Below, one piece after another: positions 1 to 8,608 of a stretch of DNA of 64,000 bases. Origin of the DNA: JBJSXJ01 sp044235425 (GTDB lineage: Bacteria; Planctomycetota; Planctomycetia; Pirellulales; Pirellulaceae); the NCBI GenBank assembly GCA_044235425.1, contig JBIIHW010000002.1, positions 62,001 through 126,000 of the forward strand, read 5' to 3'. A program made the position numbers and the translations under genes. A model generated the notes under the pieces. It was given only the letters and a program-made list of their open reading frames with translations. It searched no databases and was not told the DNA's origin. Within the stretch, counting starts at the first letter, position 1. Each line of letters starts with the position of its first letter.

Positions 1-2
1 GG

Positions 3-716
3 ACCTGTAATGCCATCACCACGTTTGAATCTGAAATGCCACGACACAGTCGCGCTGATCAGCGCATCGCCGCGGAGTTGTTGCTGCGGCATCTCTACCG
101 GGAACTCACGGCGAATGTGAAAGCGGATGTCGCTCGCCAAGAAGGCCAGACCCCCAGCGAGACAACGCTGCGTGACTTGGTGGCGGAACGCCCCTGGCTC
201 TTCCAAGAACTTTCCTATCACGTCGATACCACGCATTTAGCGGCAGTCGTCCGCTTCGCTCGACTGCTCGATCAATCCGAACTGCTGCGCCTCGCCCTGG
301 ATCTCACCGAGTATGGTCGACGCCTGCATAGTCAGTTTCAATATGCGGGTGATGAGCCATTCGCGGAACTCTATCCTAGTCATGCACGTTTCTTTCAGGC
401 ACTCCTGAATGAGGATCGTGAAGCGTCACTCGCCTACTTTCGTCAACAAGCCGAGGCTTGTGATCCGTCTCAGAGTGGTACGGGACCGATCGAAGTGTAC
501 ATCGATTTGCTTGCGCGGGTGGGACAGGCTCAGGAGGCACTTGCAGCTGCACTGCGGCTGATGCCCGGAACGACGCCAAGTCAAGGACTGGCGCCCTCGC
601 TATTGGACCTGGCTCAGCAATCCGGACAATATGATTTAGTCGCTCAGCACTGCAAGGAGCGAGTTGATCTGTTGGGCTACACGGCTGCGTTGGTTCATGC
701 GCAGCGCGGTGCCTAA
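3..716 (+). CDS. Unknown protein, C-terminal part (cut by window edge)
   Basis: The frame is open to the left edge, so only the last 237 residues are seen. An ATG exists at 36, but no ribosome binding site marks it and in-frame codons continue upstream from position 3 (reading TCNAITTFESE), so the true start is probably outside the window. The visible part is soluble, with no signal peptide or membrane segment, and is rich in Leu/Ala/Gln segments (for example RIAAELLLRHLYREL and AQEALAAALRLM) that suggest stacked helices. I do not recognise the family. It lies 33 bp before the sulfatase on the same strand and may be co-transcribed with it. Confidence 0.75.
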   Translation, partial: TCNAITTFESEMPRHSRADQRIAAELLLRHLYRELTANVKADVARQEGQTPSETTLRDLVAERPWLFQELSYHVDTTHLAAVVRFARLLDQSELLRLALDLTEYGRRLHSQFQYAGDEPFAELYPSHARFFQALLNEDREASLAYFRQQAEACDPSQSGTGPIEVYIDLLARVGQAQEALAAALRLMPGTTPSQGLAPSLLDLAQQSGQYDLVAQHCKERVDLLGYTAALVHAQRGA

Positions 717-749
717 AAGAAGAAGCACGAGTGTCGGAGGATGCGGCTG

Positions 750-2405
750 ATGTCAGGAATACGCGGACTGTTCGCTGTGGCACTGGCGGTCTGGTGGTCG
801 CTCGGATCGTTCCCGGCGGAGAAGCTGGCGGGGCCAGGGGAACAATGGCTGCGAGCCGATCAGCCGCCGCCAAATATCGTGCTCATCATGGCCGATGACT
901 TAGGCTTCTCGGATCTCGGCTGCTATGGCAGTGAAGTGCCAACACCACACCTCGATCAACTCGCGCAGCGCGGCCTGCGCTACACCCAGTTCTATAACAC
1001 CGCCCGCTGCTGGCCCACCCGTGGTTCGCTGCTGAGCGGCTACTACGCTCAGCAGATTCGTCGCGATGCACTTCCTGCGGTACCTGGGGGTGCACAGGGG
1101 GCTCGCCCCGCCTGGGCGCGATTGCTGCCGGAACAGCTGCGTGCTCGTGGTTATCGTTCGTACCATAGCGGCAAATGGCATATCGATGGTCCACGGTTGA
1201 AGGCCGGTTTCGATCGGTCGTACAGCATCGAGGATCACGACCGGCTCTTCGTTCCCAAACAACATTTAGTCGATGATAAACCCGTGCCCGCGGCGACTGC
1301 GGATGATCGCTATTACGTGACGACGGCGATTGCCGATTACGCGATCGAGCATTTGCGACAACATGCCCAAGACCAGCCCAGCCAGCCGTTTTTCTCCTAT
1401 GTCGCCTTCACCGCTCCCCACTTCCCACTCAAAGCACCCGCCGCGGAAATCGCTCGCTTCCTGCGTCAGTACGACCAAGGCTGGGATGAGGTGCGGCAGC
1501 TGCGCTATGAACGTCAACGCCAAGCCGGCCTTGTGCGCACGCCGCTGGCCGCCGCAGAGCGCGACGTCGGGCCTCCTTACCCGTTTCCTGATGCCCTGAA
1601 AAAGCTCGGTCCCGGTGAAGTCAATCGCCCTCTGCCTTGGACGGAACTGACCGCGGAGCAGCGACAGTTTCAGGCCACGAAAATGGCCATTCATGCCGCG
1701 ATGATCGCCTGTATGGATCGCGAAATCGGCCGGATCATCGAACAAATCAAAGCGATGAACGCCTGGGAAAATACGCTGGTGTTGTTCCTGTCCGATAATG
1801 GGGCGAGTGCCGAGATCATGGTGCGCGGAGACGGTCATGACCCAGCCGCAGCACCCGGCTCTGAAGCCTCCTTTCTCTGCCTGGGCCCGGGGTGGTCCAG
1901 TGCCGCAAATACGCCCTTCCGACGCCACAAAACCTGGGTTCATGAGGGCGGGATCGCCACGCCTCTCATCGCTCATTGGCCCCGTGGCATCACGACCGCA
2001 GGTGAATTGCGACATGCCCCCGGACATGTCATCGATGTCGTTCCCACCGTTTTGGAACTCGCCAACATCAAGCCGGCGGCTAACCTGCCCGGCAAAAGCC
2101 TGGTGTCTACCTTCGCACAGGATCGCGCGATCGCGCGCGATTACCTCTGGTGGTTACACGAAGGCAATCGAGCGTTGCGAGTCGGTGACTGGAAACTCGT
2201 GTCGCTCAAGAACAGCGACTCCTGGGAACTCTATGACCTTGCCACCGATCGTGCGGAGCAGAATAACCTTGCCTCCCACAGGCCCGATAAAGTTGCTGAA
2301 TTAGAAGCTATCTGGAATAACGCTCGCGATCGCTTCACTCACGATGCTACCCAAGATGGCCTAGCGCCCAGCAAACCAGCCAATAAGAAAAAAAACTCGC
2401 AATAA
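750..2405 (+). CDS. Sulfatase (formylglycine-dependent arylsulfatase family)
   Basis: Hydrolyses sulfate esters, probably of sulfated polysaccharides, after export. I chose the ATG at 750 (551 aa) because GGAGG at 736-740 lies 9 bp upstream; the ATG at 741 touches that motif directly. An N-terminal hydrophobic stretch (LFAVALAVWWSLGSF) is a likely signal peptide. The metal-binding start IVLIMADDLGFSDLG is at about residues 42-56, with Asp49/Asp50. The modification motif CWPTRG places the formylglycine cysteine at residue 87, followed by SLLSG. KWH at 142-144 and LFLSDNG near residue 350 are other active-site blocks. Length is typical. The substrate cannot be told from sequence. Confidence 0.95.
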   Translation: MSGIRGLFAVALAVWWSLGSFPAEKLAGPGEQWLRADQPPPNIVLIMADDLGFSDLGCYGSEVPTPHLDQLAQRGLRYTQFYNTARCWPTRGSLLSGYYAQQIRRDALPAVPGGAQGARPAWARLLPEQLRARGYRSYHSGKWHIDGPRLKAGFDRSYSIEDHDRLFVPKQHLVDDKPVPAATADDRYYVTTAIADYAIEHLRQHAQDQPSQPFFSYVAFTAPHFPLKAPAAEIARFLRQYDQGWDEVRQLRYERQRQAGLVRTPLAAAERDVGPPYPFPDALKKLGPGEVNRPLPWTELTAEQRQFQATKMAIHAAMIACMDREIGRIIEQIKAMNAWENTLVLFLSDNGASAEIMVRGDGHDPAAAPGSEASFLCLGPGWSSAANTPFRRHKTWVHEGGIATPLIAHWPRGITTAGELRHAPGHVIDVVPTVLELANIKPAANLPGKSLVSTFAQDRAIARDYLWWLHEGNRALRVGDWKLVSLKNSDSWELYDLATDRAEQNNLASHRPDKVAELEAIWNNARDRFTHDATQDGLAPSKPANKKKNSQ

Positions 2406-2454
2406 GTTTCCGCACGGGGAGTGTTTCGCAGGGGCAGTATTTCGCACCGGGAGA
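2406..2454. repeat. Three degenerate 16-17 bp tandem copies
   Basis: Directly after the sulfatase stop, three related units follow one another: GTTTCCGCACGGGGAGT (2406-2422), GTTTCGCAGGGGCAGT (2423-2438) and ATTTCGCACCGGGAGA (2439-2454). They are noncoding. Their shared core is TTTCGCA followed by GGG. The rest of the gap up to 2572 is C/T-rich and shows no gene. Confidence 0.6.
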
Positions 2455-2572
2455 CACTCAGGTGCTGATTCATTGGAAGATATTTTTGATGTCTTCTATC
2501 CATCATCCTTCTTTTCTTCTCTCCTTCTTTTCTTCCTCCGTGCCCACCGAGTCTCTGTGCGCGACACTCTTA

Positions 2573-2609
2573 GTGTCCCCCATGTGCAACGTAGTGTCCC
2601 GTGCGCAAC
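2573..2609. repeat. Two copies of a GTGTCCC..GCAAC element
   Basis: GTGTCCCCCATGTGCAAC (2573-2590) and GTGTCCCGTGCGCAAC (2594-2609) lie back to back in the gap between the sulfatase and the minus-strand secreted protein. Near-identical sequences occur in pairs at 32044-32087, so this is a dispersed intergenic element and not a local duplication only. Confidence 0.6.
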
Positions 2610-2615
2610 GCCGGG

Positions 2616-3581
2616 TTACGGCTGATCGGGACGACGGCCACCGGGGCCGCGCCCCGGGAAACCGAATGGAAATGGTGGTCGCGGGCCTTCGCCGCCACCA
2701 CCCCGCCGTCCCATTTGTTCTGCGTACAACTTACGCAGTTCCCGCTGGAATCGTTCGCGTGGCATGGCATCGAGCCAATCGCGATCGGCAACGGAGAGGT
2801 CCTGGCTGTAGAAGCGTTCAAGATCCTCGGCGCTGGGTTGCCAAAGGCTAAAGAACGACCCACGAATCAGTTCATGCACACGCTCCAGTCGTTCTTCCTC
2901 TGTTTTTCGCGACTCGAGGTCACTTCGTAGAGCGGGGGAGAGTTGGGAGATGAGTTCCTGGATTTCGGTTGAGGAGGGACTCCAAGGCTTATTGGCTTCA
3001 CCGCGAGTTCGCAGCGCGGACCCGATGAGCATTAATCGTCGACGACGTTCGTCCGTGATTTGATCCAGGAACTCCTTAAAGCGCGGATTCGAATTTTGCG
3101 AAAACTCGGCTTCGTGTCGGATGGCGAGTTGGTCGAGCCAATCGAGGATGATTTTTTGATCTGCTGGATCGATGCTGCGACCACCGGCTTGGCGCCGTTC
3201 ATCTTCCTTTTGACGGTCTTGCTGAATCTTGCGAATTCGCGCCACTCGTTCTTCGGCTGACAAGCTTAGAAGTTCAGCTCGTTGAGCGGCTGGCAGGGTC
3301 TGTAACCACTCGTGATATCGATTCAGGATCTCCTGGAGCTTCTCTGTTTGGGGATCGATTTGCAGATCTCCATGAAACTTGCGCAGCTCGGCTTGGCGAG
3401 TAGGCGGAAGTTGCTGGAAGCGTTCCTGTTTGATGGCCAACTGCCAGAGCTCATCGGGAGCCAGTTGTTTGAGTCGCGCGCGTCGTTCCTCCAGCGATTC
3501 CTCGGCGGACGCCTGTGGGGCTTGTGCCCCGAGGCTGAAAAGAGTCATGGATAGGGTAACGGCGAGCCGTTTAGGGTGCAT
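2616..3581 (-). CDS. Secreted charged helical protein of the sigma/anti-sigma operon
   Basis: 321 aa. I chose the ATG at 3581 because GAGGAG sits about 8 bp upstream and a signal peptide follows at once (MHPKRLAVTLSMTLFSL..ASA, cleavage near residue 26). The mature part is highly charged, rich in Arg/Glu/Gln and probably helical, and ends in a Gly/Arg/Pro-rich tail (GRRGGGGEGPRP). I see no catalytic motif. The start lies 11 bp inside the end of the anti-sigma gene, so the two are translationally coupled. An envelope partner or target of that sigma system is likely (inference); the molecular function is unknown. Confidence 0.8.
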   Translation of the reverse strand: MHPKRLAVTLSMTLFSLGAQAPQASAEESLEERRARLKQLAPDELWQLAIKQERFQQLPPTRQAELRKFHGDLQIDPQTEKLQEILNRYHEWLQTLPAAQRAELLSLSAEERVARIRKIQQDRQKEDERRQAGGRSIDPADQKIILDWLDQLAIRHEAEFSQNSNPRFKEFLDQITDERRRRLMLIGSALRTRGEANKPWSPSSTEIQELISQLSPALRSDLESRKTEEERLERVHELIRGSFFSLWQPSAEDLERFYSQDLSVADRDWLDAMPRERFQRELRKLYAEQMGRRGGGGEGPRPPFPFGFPGRGPGGRRPDQP

Positions 3582-4083
3582 CGCTCGGCTCCTCATCAAA
3601 CAGATGTTCCCGTTCCAGCATGCGTAAAAACTCCATGTCACCCGCTTGCAGATAGCGGTCGATGTTTTCGATGACGGGTAGGTCGGTGAGCAGTTGTTCG
3701 TCGGGTGATTTCCAAAGGTAGCTGCCGAGCCAGTAGCCGAGTGACGCGGCGACTACCACGCTGGCGATTCCCAGGAGCCAGCCGAGTCGTCGTCGGCGAG
3801 CGAGGTCGACGGTTGAGGTTTGTGCTTCTTGCTCAACATGCTGAGCGACCATTTCGATGGTGCTGCGGGCGAATTCAGTTCCGGCGCGGGCGCGTGGTAA
3901 TTCATCGAGTAGATCCCAGGCGCGTTGCAATTCGCGCACGCGTGCTCGGCAGGCAGGATCATCGGCCATCCACTGCTCCACGCAGCGTGCTTGCTCAGCT
4001 GGCAACTCGCCATCCAGGTAAGCGACCAGTTGTGCTTCGTCGGGAGAAGGTGCAGGTTCGTCGGTTTTAAGGTGCGTGTTCAT
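3571..4083 (-). CDS. Membrane-anchored anti-sigma factor
   Basis: 170 aa. The N-terminal region (LVAYLDGELPAEQARCVEQW, about residues 20-39) is the usual anti-sigma start in planctomycetes and is followed by one membrane segment (LGWLLGIASVVVAASLGYWLG, about 104-124) and a short outer tail. It should hold the adjacent ECF sigma factor inactive at the membrane. The His-x3-Cys-x2-Cys zinc motif of many anti-sigma factors is absent; only isolated cysteines are present. Its ATG overlaps the sigma stop by 4 bp (ATGA at 4080-4083), the arrangement expected for an anti-sigma partner. Confidence 0.85.
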   Translation of the reverse strand: MNTHLKTDEPAPSPDEAQLVAYLDGELPAEQARCVEQWMADDPACRARVRELQRAWDLLDELPRARAGTEFARSTIEMVAQHVEQEAQTSTVDLARRRRLGWLLGIASVVVAASLGYWLGSYLWKSPDEQLLTDLPVIENIDRYLQAGDMEFLRMLEREHLFDEEPSDAP

Positions 4084-4796
4084 GGGGAGGGACGTGTTCC
4101 TTCCTGAACATACGGTTCCAGGGCTAGTCGCAGGTTTTCCCGAGCTCGCCAGAGCAAGGATTTCACGGAGGAGACGCTGAGCTCCATCGTTTTGGCAATA
4201 TCCGCGTAACTCATTTCCTCATATTTGGAGAGCAGGAGTGCCATGCGCTGTTGGTCCCCCAGCGACTCGATCGCCTGCTTGACCATCTCGGTGATTTCGA
4301 GGTTATCGAGTCGTCGAGTGGGCTGTTGACCGCTGCGGGCGGTAGCGAGTTGTTCCAGCGAAAACGGGGTGGAATCGTGGGGATTACTGGCTTGCAAACG
4401 AACTTCGCGCCGGCGTGAGCGAGTGCGGAGGGCGTTGGCCGCCACGTTATGGGCAATCGTGAAAATCCACGTCGAAAACTTGGCGTCTGGCAGATAGGTC
4501 TTCCGCGCGCGATACACACGCAGAAAGACCTCCTGCGCCAGTTCCTCGGCTAAGTCCCGATCATGGACCTGATTTCCCAGGACGGCGATGAGTCGATTTT
4601 GATAGCGCAGCACCAATTCCTGGAAGGCAGCCGCTTGATCGGCTTGTACTTCGAGCATTAATCGCACGTCGGGATCGAGTGTCTCGAAGTCGCGATTTTC
4701 GGGGACTGCGCCGCTCACATCATTCATGTCATCGACCGTTTCAGGGACCGACGCATCAAACACCGGCACAAGGAAAAAGTTGCTGGCATATCCCAC
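4080..4796 (-). CDS. RNA polymerase ECF-family sigma factor
   Basis: 238 aa from a GTG at 4796, which begins 9 bp after the rlmN stop; an ATG at 4727 would give 215 aa and is also possible, since neither has a strong ribosome binding site. Region 2 spans about residues 60-125 (RDLAEELAQEVFLRVYRA and FSTWIFTIAHNVAANALR). Region 4 spans about 175-225 and contains the helix-turn-helix (MSYADIAKTMELSVSSVKSL). It directs core polymerase to an unknown regulon, probably controlled by the coupled anti-sigma. The family group within ECF cannot be fixed by eye. Confidence 0.93.
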   Translation of the reverse strand: MGYASNFFLVPVFDASVPETVDDMNDVSGAVPENRDFETLDPDVRLMLEVQADQAAAFQELVLRYQNRLIAVLGNQVHDRDLAEELAQEVFLRVYRARKTYLPDAKFSTWIFTIAHNVAANALRTRSRRREVRLQASNPHDSTPFSLEQLATARSGQQPTRRLDNLEITEMVKQAIESLGDQQRMALLLSKYEEMSYADIAKTMELSVSSVKSLLWRARENLRLALEPYVQEGTRPSP

Positions 4797-4805
4797 GCTC
4801 GTCTA

Positions 4806-5870
4806 TCACTCAATCTTCGTCACGAGTGCCGGAGCTGCAGTGGGTGGTGTGGACCGGCGGAGCTGTCCGCAGGCGGCCTCAATCGCATCCCCCTTCCGCT
4901 GCCGAAATTGCACATTCACCCCCGCTCGTTCCAGAATCTCCCGAAATCGCTGCTGCGCCTGGGGTGTCGGCGTCTGGTAGGGGAGCCCCGCCACGGGGTT
5001 GTAGGGGATGACATTGAGCAGGGCGGTACGGCCGCGCAGAAGTGCCGCGAGTTGTCGAGCATGTTCAGGGCGATCGTTCAGCTCAGCCAGGAGCACATAC
5101 TCAAACGTTAAGCGGCGCCCGGATTCTTGAAAGTAATGATCAGCGGCTTCCAGGATGGGAGCCAGACCGATCTTTCGATTCACGGGCACCAACTGGTCGC
5201 GCAGTTGATCGTTGGGAGCATGCAAGGAAACGGCTAGTTGATACTTTGCTTGCCGTGCTACCAGTCGTTCCAGCGACGCCGGCAACCCAACCGTGGAAAT
5301 CGTGATGCGCCGCGGACTGATCCCGAGTCCCTGACTGTCGCTGGCCACATCCAGCGCCAGCAGCAGTGAATCCAGATTAGCTAGCGGTTCCCCCATGCCC
5401 ATCACGACAATATGACTCAGCCGTTCCGTGGCAGGCAGGAGCCGCTGCAGTCGCAGGATCTGCTCAAGTATTTCGCCGGCCGTTAAGTTGCGATCCACTC
5501 CATCCAGGCCACTCGCACAAAAAACGCAGCCCATCGCACAGCCGACTTGGGTGCTGATACAGATCGACCGCCGATCGCCATCCCGCAGTAAGACACATTC
5601 GATGCGGCCGCCGTCTGGCCATTGGAGCAGCAGTTTTTCCGTGCCGTCAGCCGCTTGTAGATGACGCACAATCTGGCCTGTCCAGAGCGTGAATTCCGCT
5701 GCGAGTTGCTCGCGCAGTTGCTGGGGAAGCGCCGTGATTTGCGAAATCTCGGCGACGCGACCCTGGCAGATCGCCTGCCGAAGTTGTTGCCCACGATAAC
5801 TCGGCTGACCGTGCGCTTTCATCCAGTCGCGGGCGGATGTCGGGATCAGTTCAAGCAGATGAGGCTTCAT
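4806..5870 (-). CDS. rlmN: 23S rRNA (A2503-C2)/tRNA (A37-C2) methyltransferase RlmN
   Basis: 354 aa. Radical SAM enzyme that methylates C2 of adenosine 2503 in 23S rRNA and of A37 in some tRNAs. The cluster motif is CAMGCVFC with Cys111, Cys115 and Cys118. The methyl-carrying cysteine near the C-terminus is Cys334 in AACGQLRR. The glycine-rich MGMGEPL and NPV segments also fit. I chose the ATG at 5870 (MKPHLLEL), the usual RlmN start; an upstream TTG at 5906 only adds 12 atypical residues. It is first in the minus-strand run with the sigma and anti-sigma genes, which may share its promoter. Confidence 0.96.
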   Translation of the reverse strand: MKPHLLELIPTSARDWMKAHGQPSYRGQQLRQAICQGRVAEISQITALPQQLREQLAAEFTLWTGQIVRHLQAADGTEKLLLQWPDGGRIECVLLRDGDRRSICISTQVGCAMGCVFCASGLDGVDRNLTAGEILEQILRLQRLLPATERLSHIVVMGMGEPLANLDSLLLALDVASDSQGLGISPRRITISTVGLPASLERLVARQAKYQLAVSLHAPNDQLRDQLVPVNRKIGLAPILEAADHYFQESGRRLTFEYVLLAELNDRPEHARQLAALLRGRTALLNVIPYNPVAGLPYQTPTPQAQQRFREILERAGVNVQFRQRKGDAIEAACGQLRRSTPPTAAPALVTKIE

Positions 5871-6056
5871 GGAGCGACTAGTTGGTGCGTGGTTCGTGGG
5901 TAGCAAGTGACGAGTTTTGGCAAAATTTCAGAGCGGCACAAAGGTGATCCGACGAGTTCTGCTAAGATACGCTCGCGGACCGGGCGAGAGCAATGCTCGC
6001 TGGCGTTCCCGTGAATCTTTCCTGCTCCTGGGTTTTCTTTATTGAGTGTACTTGTC

Positions 6057-7298
6057 ATGGCACGTGCTCGATCAACCGCCTCATCCCCAAAATCCTCGGT
6101 GTCAGTCTCCAGCGCAGTAGTGGGACCGGAGCCGGATCTACGTCAAGCGCTACGTCTCGTCTTGGAGATGATGCCGATCTCCGGACGTAGTGGCGATGAA
6201 CAGGCGATTGCGAATTATGTCGTGCAGCAGTTAACAGAGGCTGGACTGTCCGCCGATCTCATGCAGTTCGATGATGCTCATCGACACAGCCGACTACCCG
6301 GAAACTGTGGCAACCTGATTGTGCAATTGCCCGGCACGTACAAGGCTCCCCGCCGCCTGCTCACCGCACACCTCGATACGGTCCCGATCTGCGTGGGCTG
6401 TGAGCCGAAGCGAAAGGGCGGCGAGGTACGTTCTGCCAATCCGGCCACGGGATTGGGGGCGGATAATCGAGCGGGAGCGGCGGTGCTACTGAACACGCTC
6501 TTGGAGCTGCAGCGCCGCAAGTTGCCGCACCCACCGTTAACATTCTGCTGGTTCGTTCAAGAGGAAGTGGGACTCAACGGAGCCCGGCATGTGAAAAAAT
6601 CACTGCTGGGAAAACCTAAGCTGGCCTTCAACTGGGATGGTGGCTCCGCTACCAAATTGACTGTTGGTGCAACCGGTGGTTACCGCATGGATATGGAAGT
6701 GCGCGGACTGGCCAGTCACGCCGGTGGTGCGCCTGAAAAGGGCGTGAGCGCAATTGCGATTGCAGCCCTCGCGATTGCCGACCTTCAGCGCGGTGGATGG
6801 CATGGGGATGTCCGTCAGGGAAATCACCGCGGTACCAGTAACGTGGGTGTGATTCAGGGAGGTGAAGCAACGAATGTCGTCACGGACTTGGTACGACTGC
6901 GAGCTGAGGCACGCAGCCATGATCCCAAATTTCGACAGAAAATCATCACTGCCATCGAACGAGCATTCACCAGTGCCGCGAAAGAAGTGCGCAGCGTTGA
7001 GGGCGTCGCTGGTAGCGTTTCCATCAACGGACGGCTGGACTATGAGGCCTTTCGACTTGATGAACGGGAGCCATGTGTGTTGGAGGCAGAGCGGGTGATG
7101 CGCGAGTTGGGAATGGAACCGATACGAGCGATTTCCAACGGCGGACTGGATGCCAATTGGCTGACGGCGCACGGGATTCCCTCCGTGACCATGGGCTGTG
7201 GTCAGGTTTCTCCTCACACCGTCGCCGAATCACTGGCAATTCCCCAGTTCGAAATGGCTTGTCGGATCGCGTTGCGACTCGCCACCGCCACGTCCTAG
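6057..7298 (+). CDS. M20 family zinc peptidase (PepT-like)
   Basis: 413 aa from the ATG at 6057; a TTG at 6042 is possible but less likely. Metal ligands are easy to place: AHLDTVP (His105, Asp107), GADNRAG (Asp136) and the catalytic pair QEEVG (Glu169, Glu170). A dimerisation (lid) domain follows, starting at about VGATGGYRMDMEVRGLASHA. GGLDANWL and SPHTVAES close the catalytic domain. It probably cleaves small peptides or an N-acyl amino acid in the cytosol. It reads away from rlmN, so 5871-6056 should hold divergent promoters. The exact substrate is open. Confidence 0.9.
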   Translation: MARARSTASSPKSSVSVSSAVVGPEPDLRQALRLVLEMMPISGRSGDEQAIANYVVQQLTEAGLSADLMQFDDAHRHSRLPGNCGNLIVQLPGTYKAPRRLLTAHLDTVPICVGCEPKRKGGEVRSANPATGLGADNRAGAAVLLNTLLELQRRKLPHPPLTFCWFVQEEVGLNGARHVKKSLLGKPKLAFNWDGGSATKLTVGATGGYRMDMEVRGLASHAGGAPEKGVSAIAIAALAIADLQRGGWHGDVRQGNHRGTSNVGVIQGGEATNVVTDLVRLRAEARSHDPKFRQKIITAIERAFTSAAKEVRSVEGVAGSVSINGRLDYEAFRLDEREPCVLEAERVMRELGMEPIRAISNGGLDANWLTAHGIPSVTMGCGQVSPHTVAESLAIPQFEMACRIALRLATATS

Positions 7299-7437
7299 CC
7301 CTAGGTCCTAGCCCCACGTGCGCTCCGTCCGCCATTCGCAAGAAGGCGAACTGGTAGCATCGTCATACGCAATCGTTGGCGCCAGCAAGTAGTTGTCAGC
7401 AGGAAGTGGAAGTAGTTGCCGCGAGGAAATACGTGAC

Positions 7438-7746
7438 GTGAATCTCGACGATGAACTCTGTCTCTGCTTTCATGTCACGCAGCGCAAAGTGCTGAACTTT
7501 TTGCGAGTGGAGAAGCCGCGGCGCGTGGGGGAGTTAAGTCATTGTCAGGGCGCGGGCACGGGCTGCGGCTGGTGCCGCCCTTTTTTGCAGAGACTCTTTG
7601 ATCAGGCAATCGCTCAGGGGCAGATTCCCGCCGAGCTGCCGACGGCGGCCGATTACGCTCGCCTGCGTCAAAGCTACTTGGCTGAGAATCGCCGGCAGTC
7701 TGCTCCCAGCAAGGGCGACGAAAACGGTCCCTCTGAATCGACGTGA
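7438..7746 (+). CDS. BFD-like [2Fe-2S] protein
   Basis: 102 aa. I chose the GTG at 7438 because GAGGAAA lies about 9 bp upstream; the protein then begins VNLDDELCLCFHVT. The four cysteines match the bacterioferritin-associated ferredoxin fold: CLCFHVT at residues 8 and 10, then CQGAGTGCGWC. A charged tail of about 35 residues extends beyond the usual 60-70 residue domain. Known family members shuttle electrons, for example to bacterioferritin for iron release; no bacterioferritin gene is seen here, so the partner is unknown. Confidence 0.85.
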   Translation: MNLDDELCLCFHVTQRKVLNFLRVEKPRRVGELSHCQGAGTGCGWCRPFLQRLFDQAIAQGQIPAELPTAADYARLRQSYLAENRRQSAPSKGDENGPSEST

Positions 7747-8019
7747 ATGCTTCGTAATTCCGTCTTGGGCATTTCTGGAGAATTCTTGCAGCCCGCACCC
7801 TGGCGGCTGCTTGTTTCCGCTCATGGATGGTTCAGCGCACACCATTCCAACCACGGTTGATCATCGCGTTTTTCGCGCCATGCGGGGACGTAATCAAGGC
7901 ACTGCCGCTGCGCTACCGTACGTGCACAGCGAAAGCAGTCTCGCCCGCAATGGTCAAGCACAAACCACCGACCGGGAAGGTAAAGACGTTCCCGTATGCT
8001 TGAAACAGAACCCTGAAAT

Positions 8020-8382
8020 TTACTCGTCCTTGATCGGCTCTTTAACGCGCGAAACAAAGTGGTGAGTCTTGCCCGGCTGGCTCAATTCCGCGGCCTTCTG
8101 TTCCGCCTGCCGCTTTTGGCTGTAGTCGTAGAGGGCGACGCGCTTCATCGAGTAGTTGTAGACGCCCCAGTAGAGCTTGAGTCGCACTTCGGAAGGTTCT
8201 TTCGATTTGGCCTTCGACTTGCGTTTGGCTTTAGCCGCTTTCTTTTTCGGTTTTCCTTCTCCATCCTCATCTTCATCTTCGGAGTCCTCGTCGAGCTCCT
8301 CGTTTTCATCGAGCAGGCCAGCTTCTTCGGCTGCCTCGGCTTCGGCACGCAATGCTTTGCGGTTGAGGGTCTTACGAGCCAT
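8020..8382 (-). CDS. Small charged protein, unknown function
   Basis: 120 aa, starting MARKTLNRKALR. Residues 14-42 are strongly acidic (EELDEDSEDEDEDGE), 43-63 strongly basic (KPKKKAAKAKRKSKAKSK), and the last 55 residues form a more normal block (VRLKLYWGVYNYSMKRVALYD). There is no signal peptide. The charged halves could bind nucleic acid or ribosome, but this is only a guess. Codon use and length argue for a real gene. The 270 bp between 7747 and 8019 contain nothing I can support. Confidence 0.75.
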   Translation of the reverse strand: MARKTLNRKALRAEAEAAEEAGLLDENEELDEDSEDEDEDGEGKPKKKAAKAKRKSKAKSKEPSEVRLKLYWGVYNYSMKRVALYDYSQKRQAEQKAAELSQPGKTHHFVSRVKEPIKDE

Positions 8383-8608
8383 AAATCACGCCCTTCGTCA
8401 ACTAGGTCGCAGGGTAAGGAAACGAAAACTTAGACGGGACATGATAATCAACGTGGGGGATTCTGAAAAGCGGCAGCAGCGGGACGGCACCCCGTTTCCC
8501 GTGCCGAGCGAGCATCGCCCTATAGTCAGTCGGGGTGGCGGGAGTATCATACAGGCCCAAGATCGGCTGACGCTGGCAACCTACTTCTCCTTATCGGGGC
8601 ATTTGATC

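Noticed and set aside
8177..8608. N-terminal extension of the lipoprotein gene
   Set aside because: It runs over the opposite charged-protein gene and encodes low-complexity serine; the lipoprotein signal starts at 8609.
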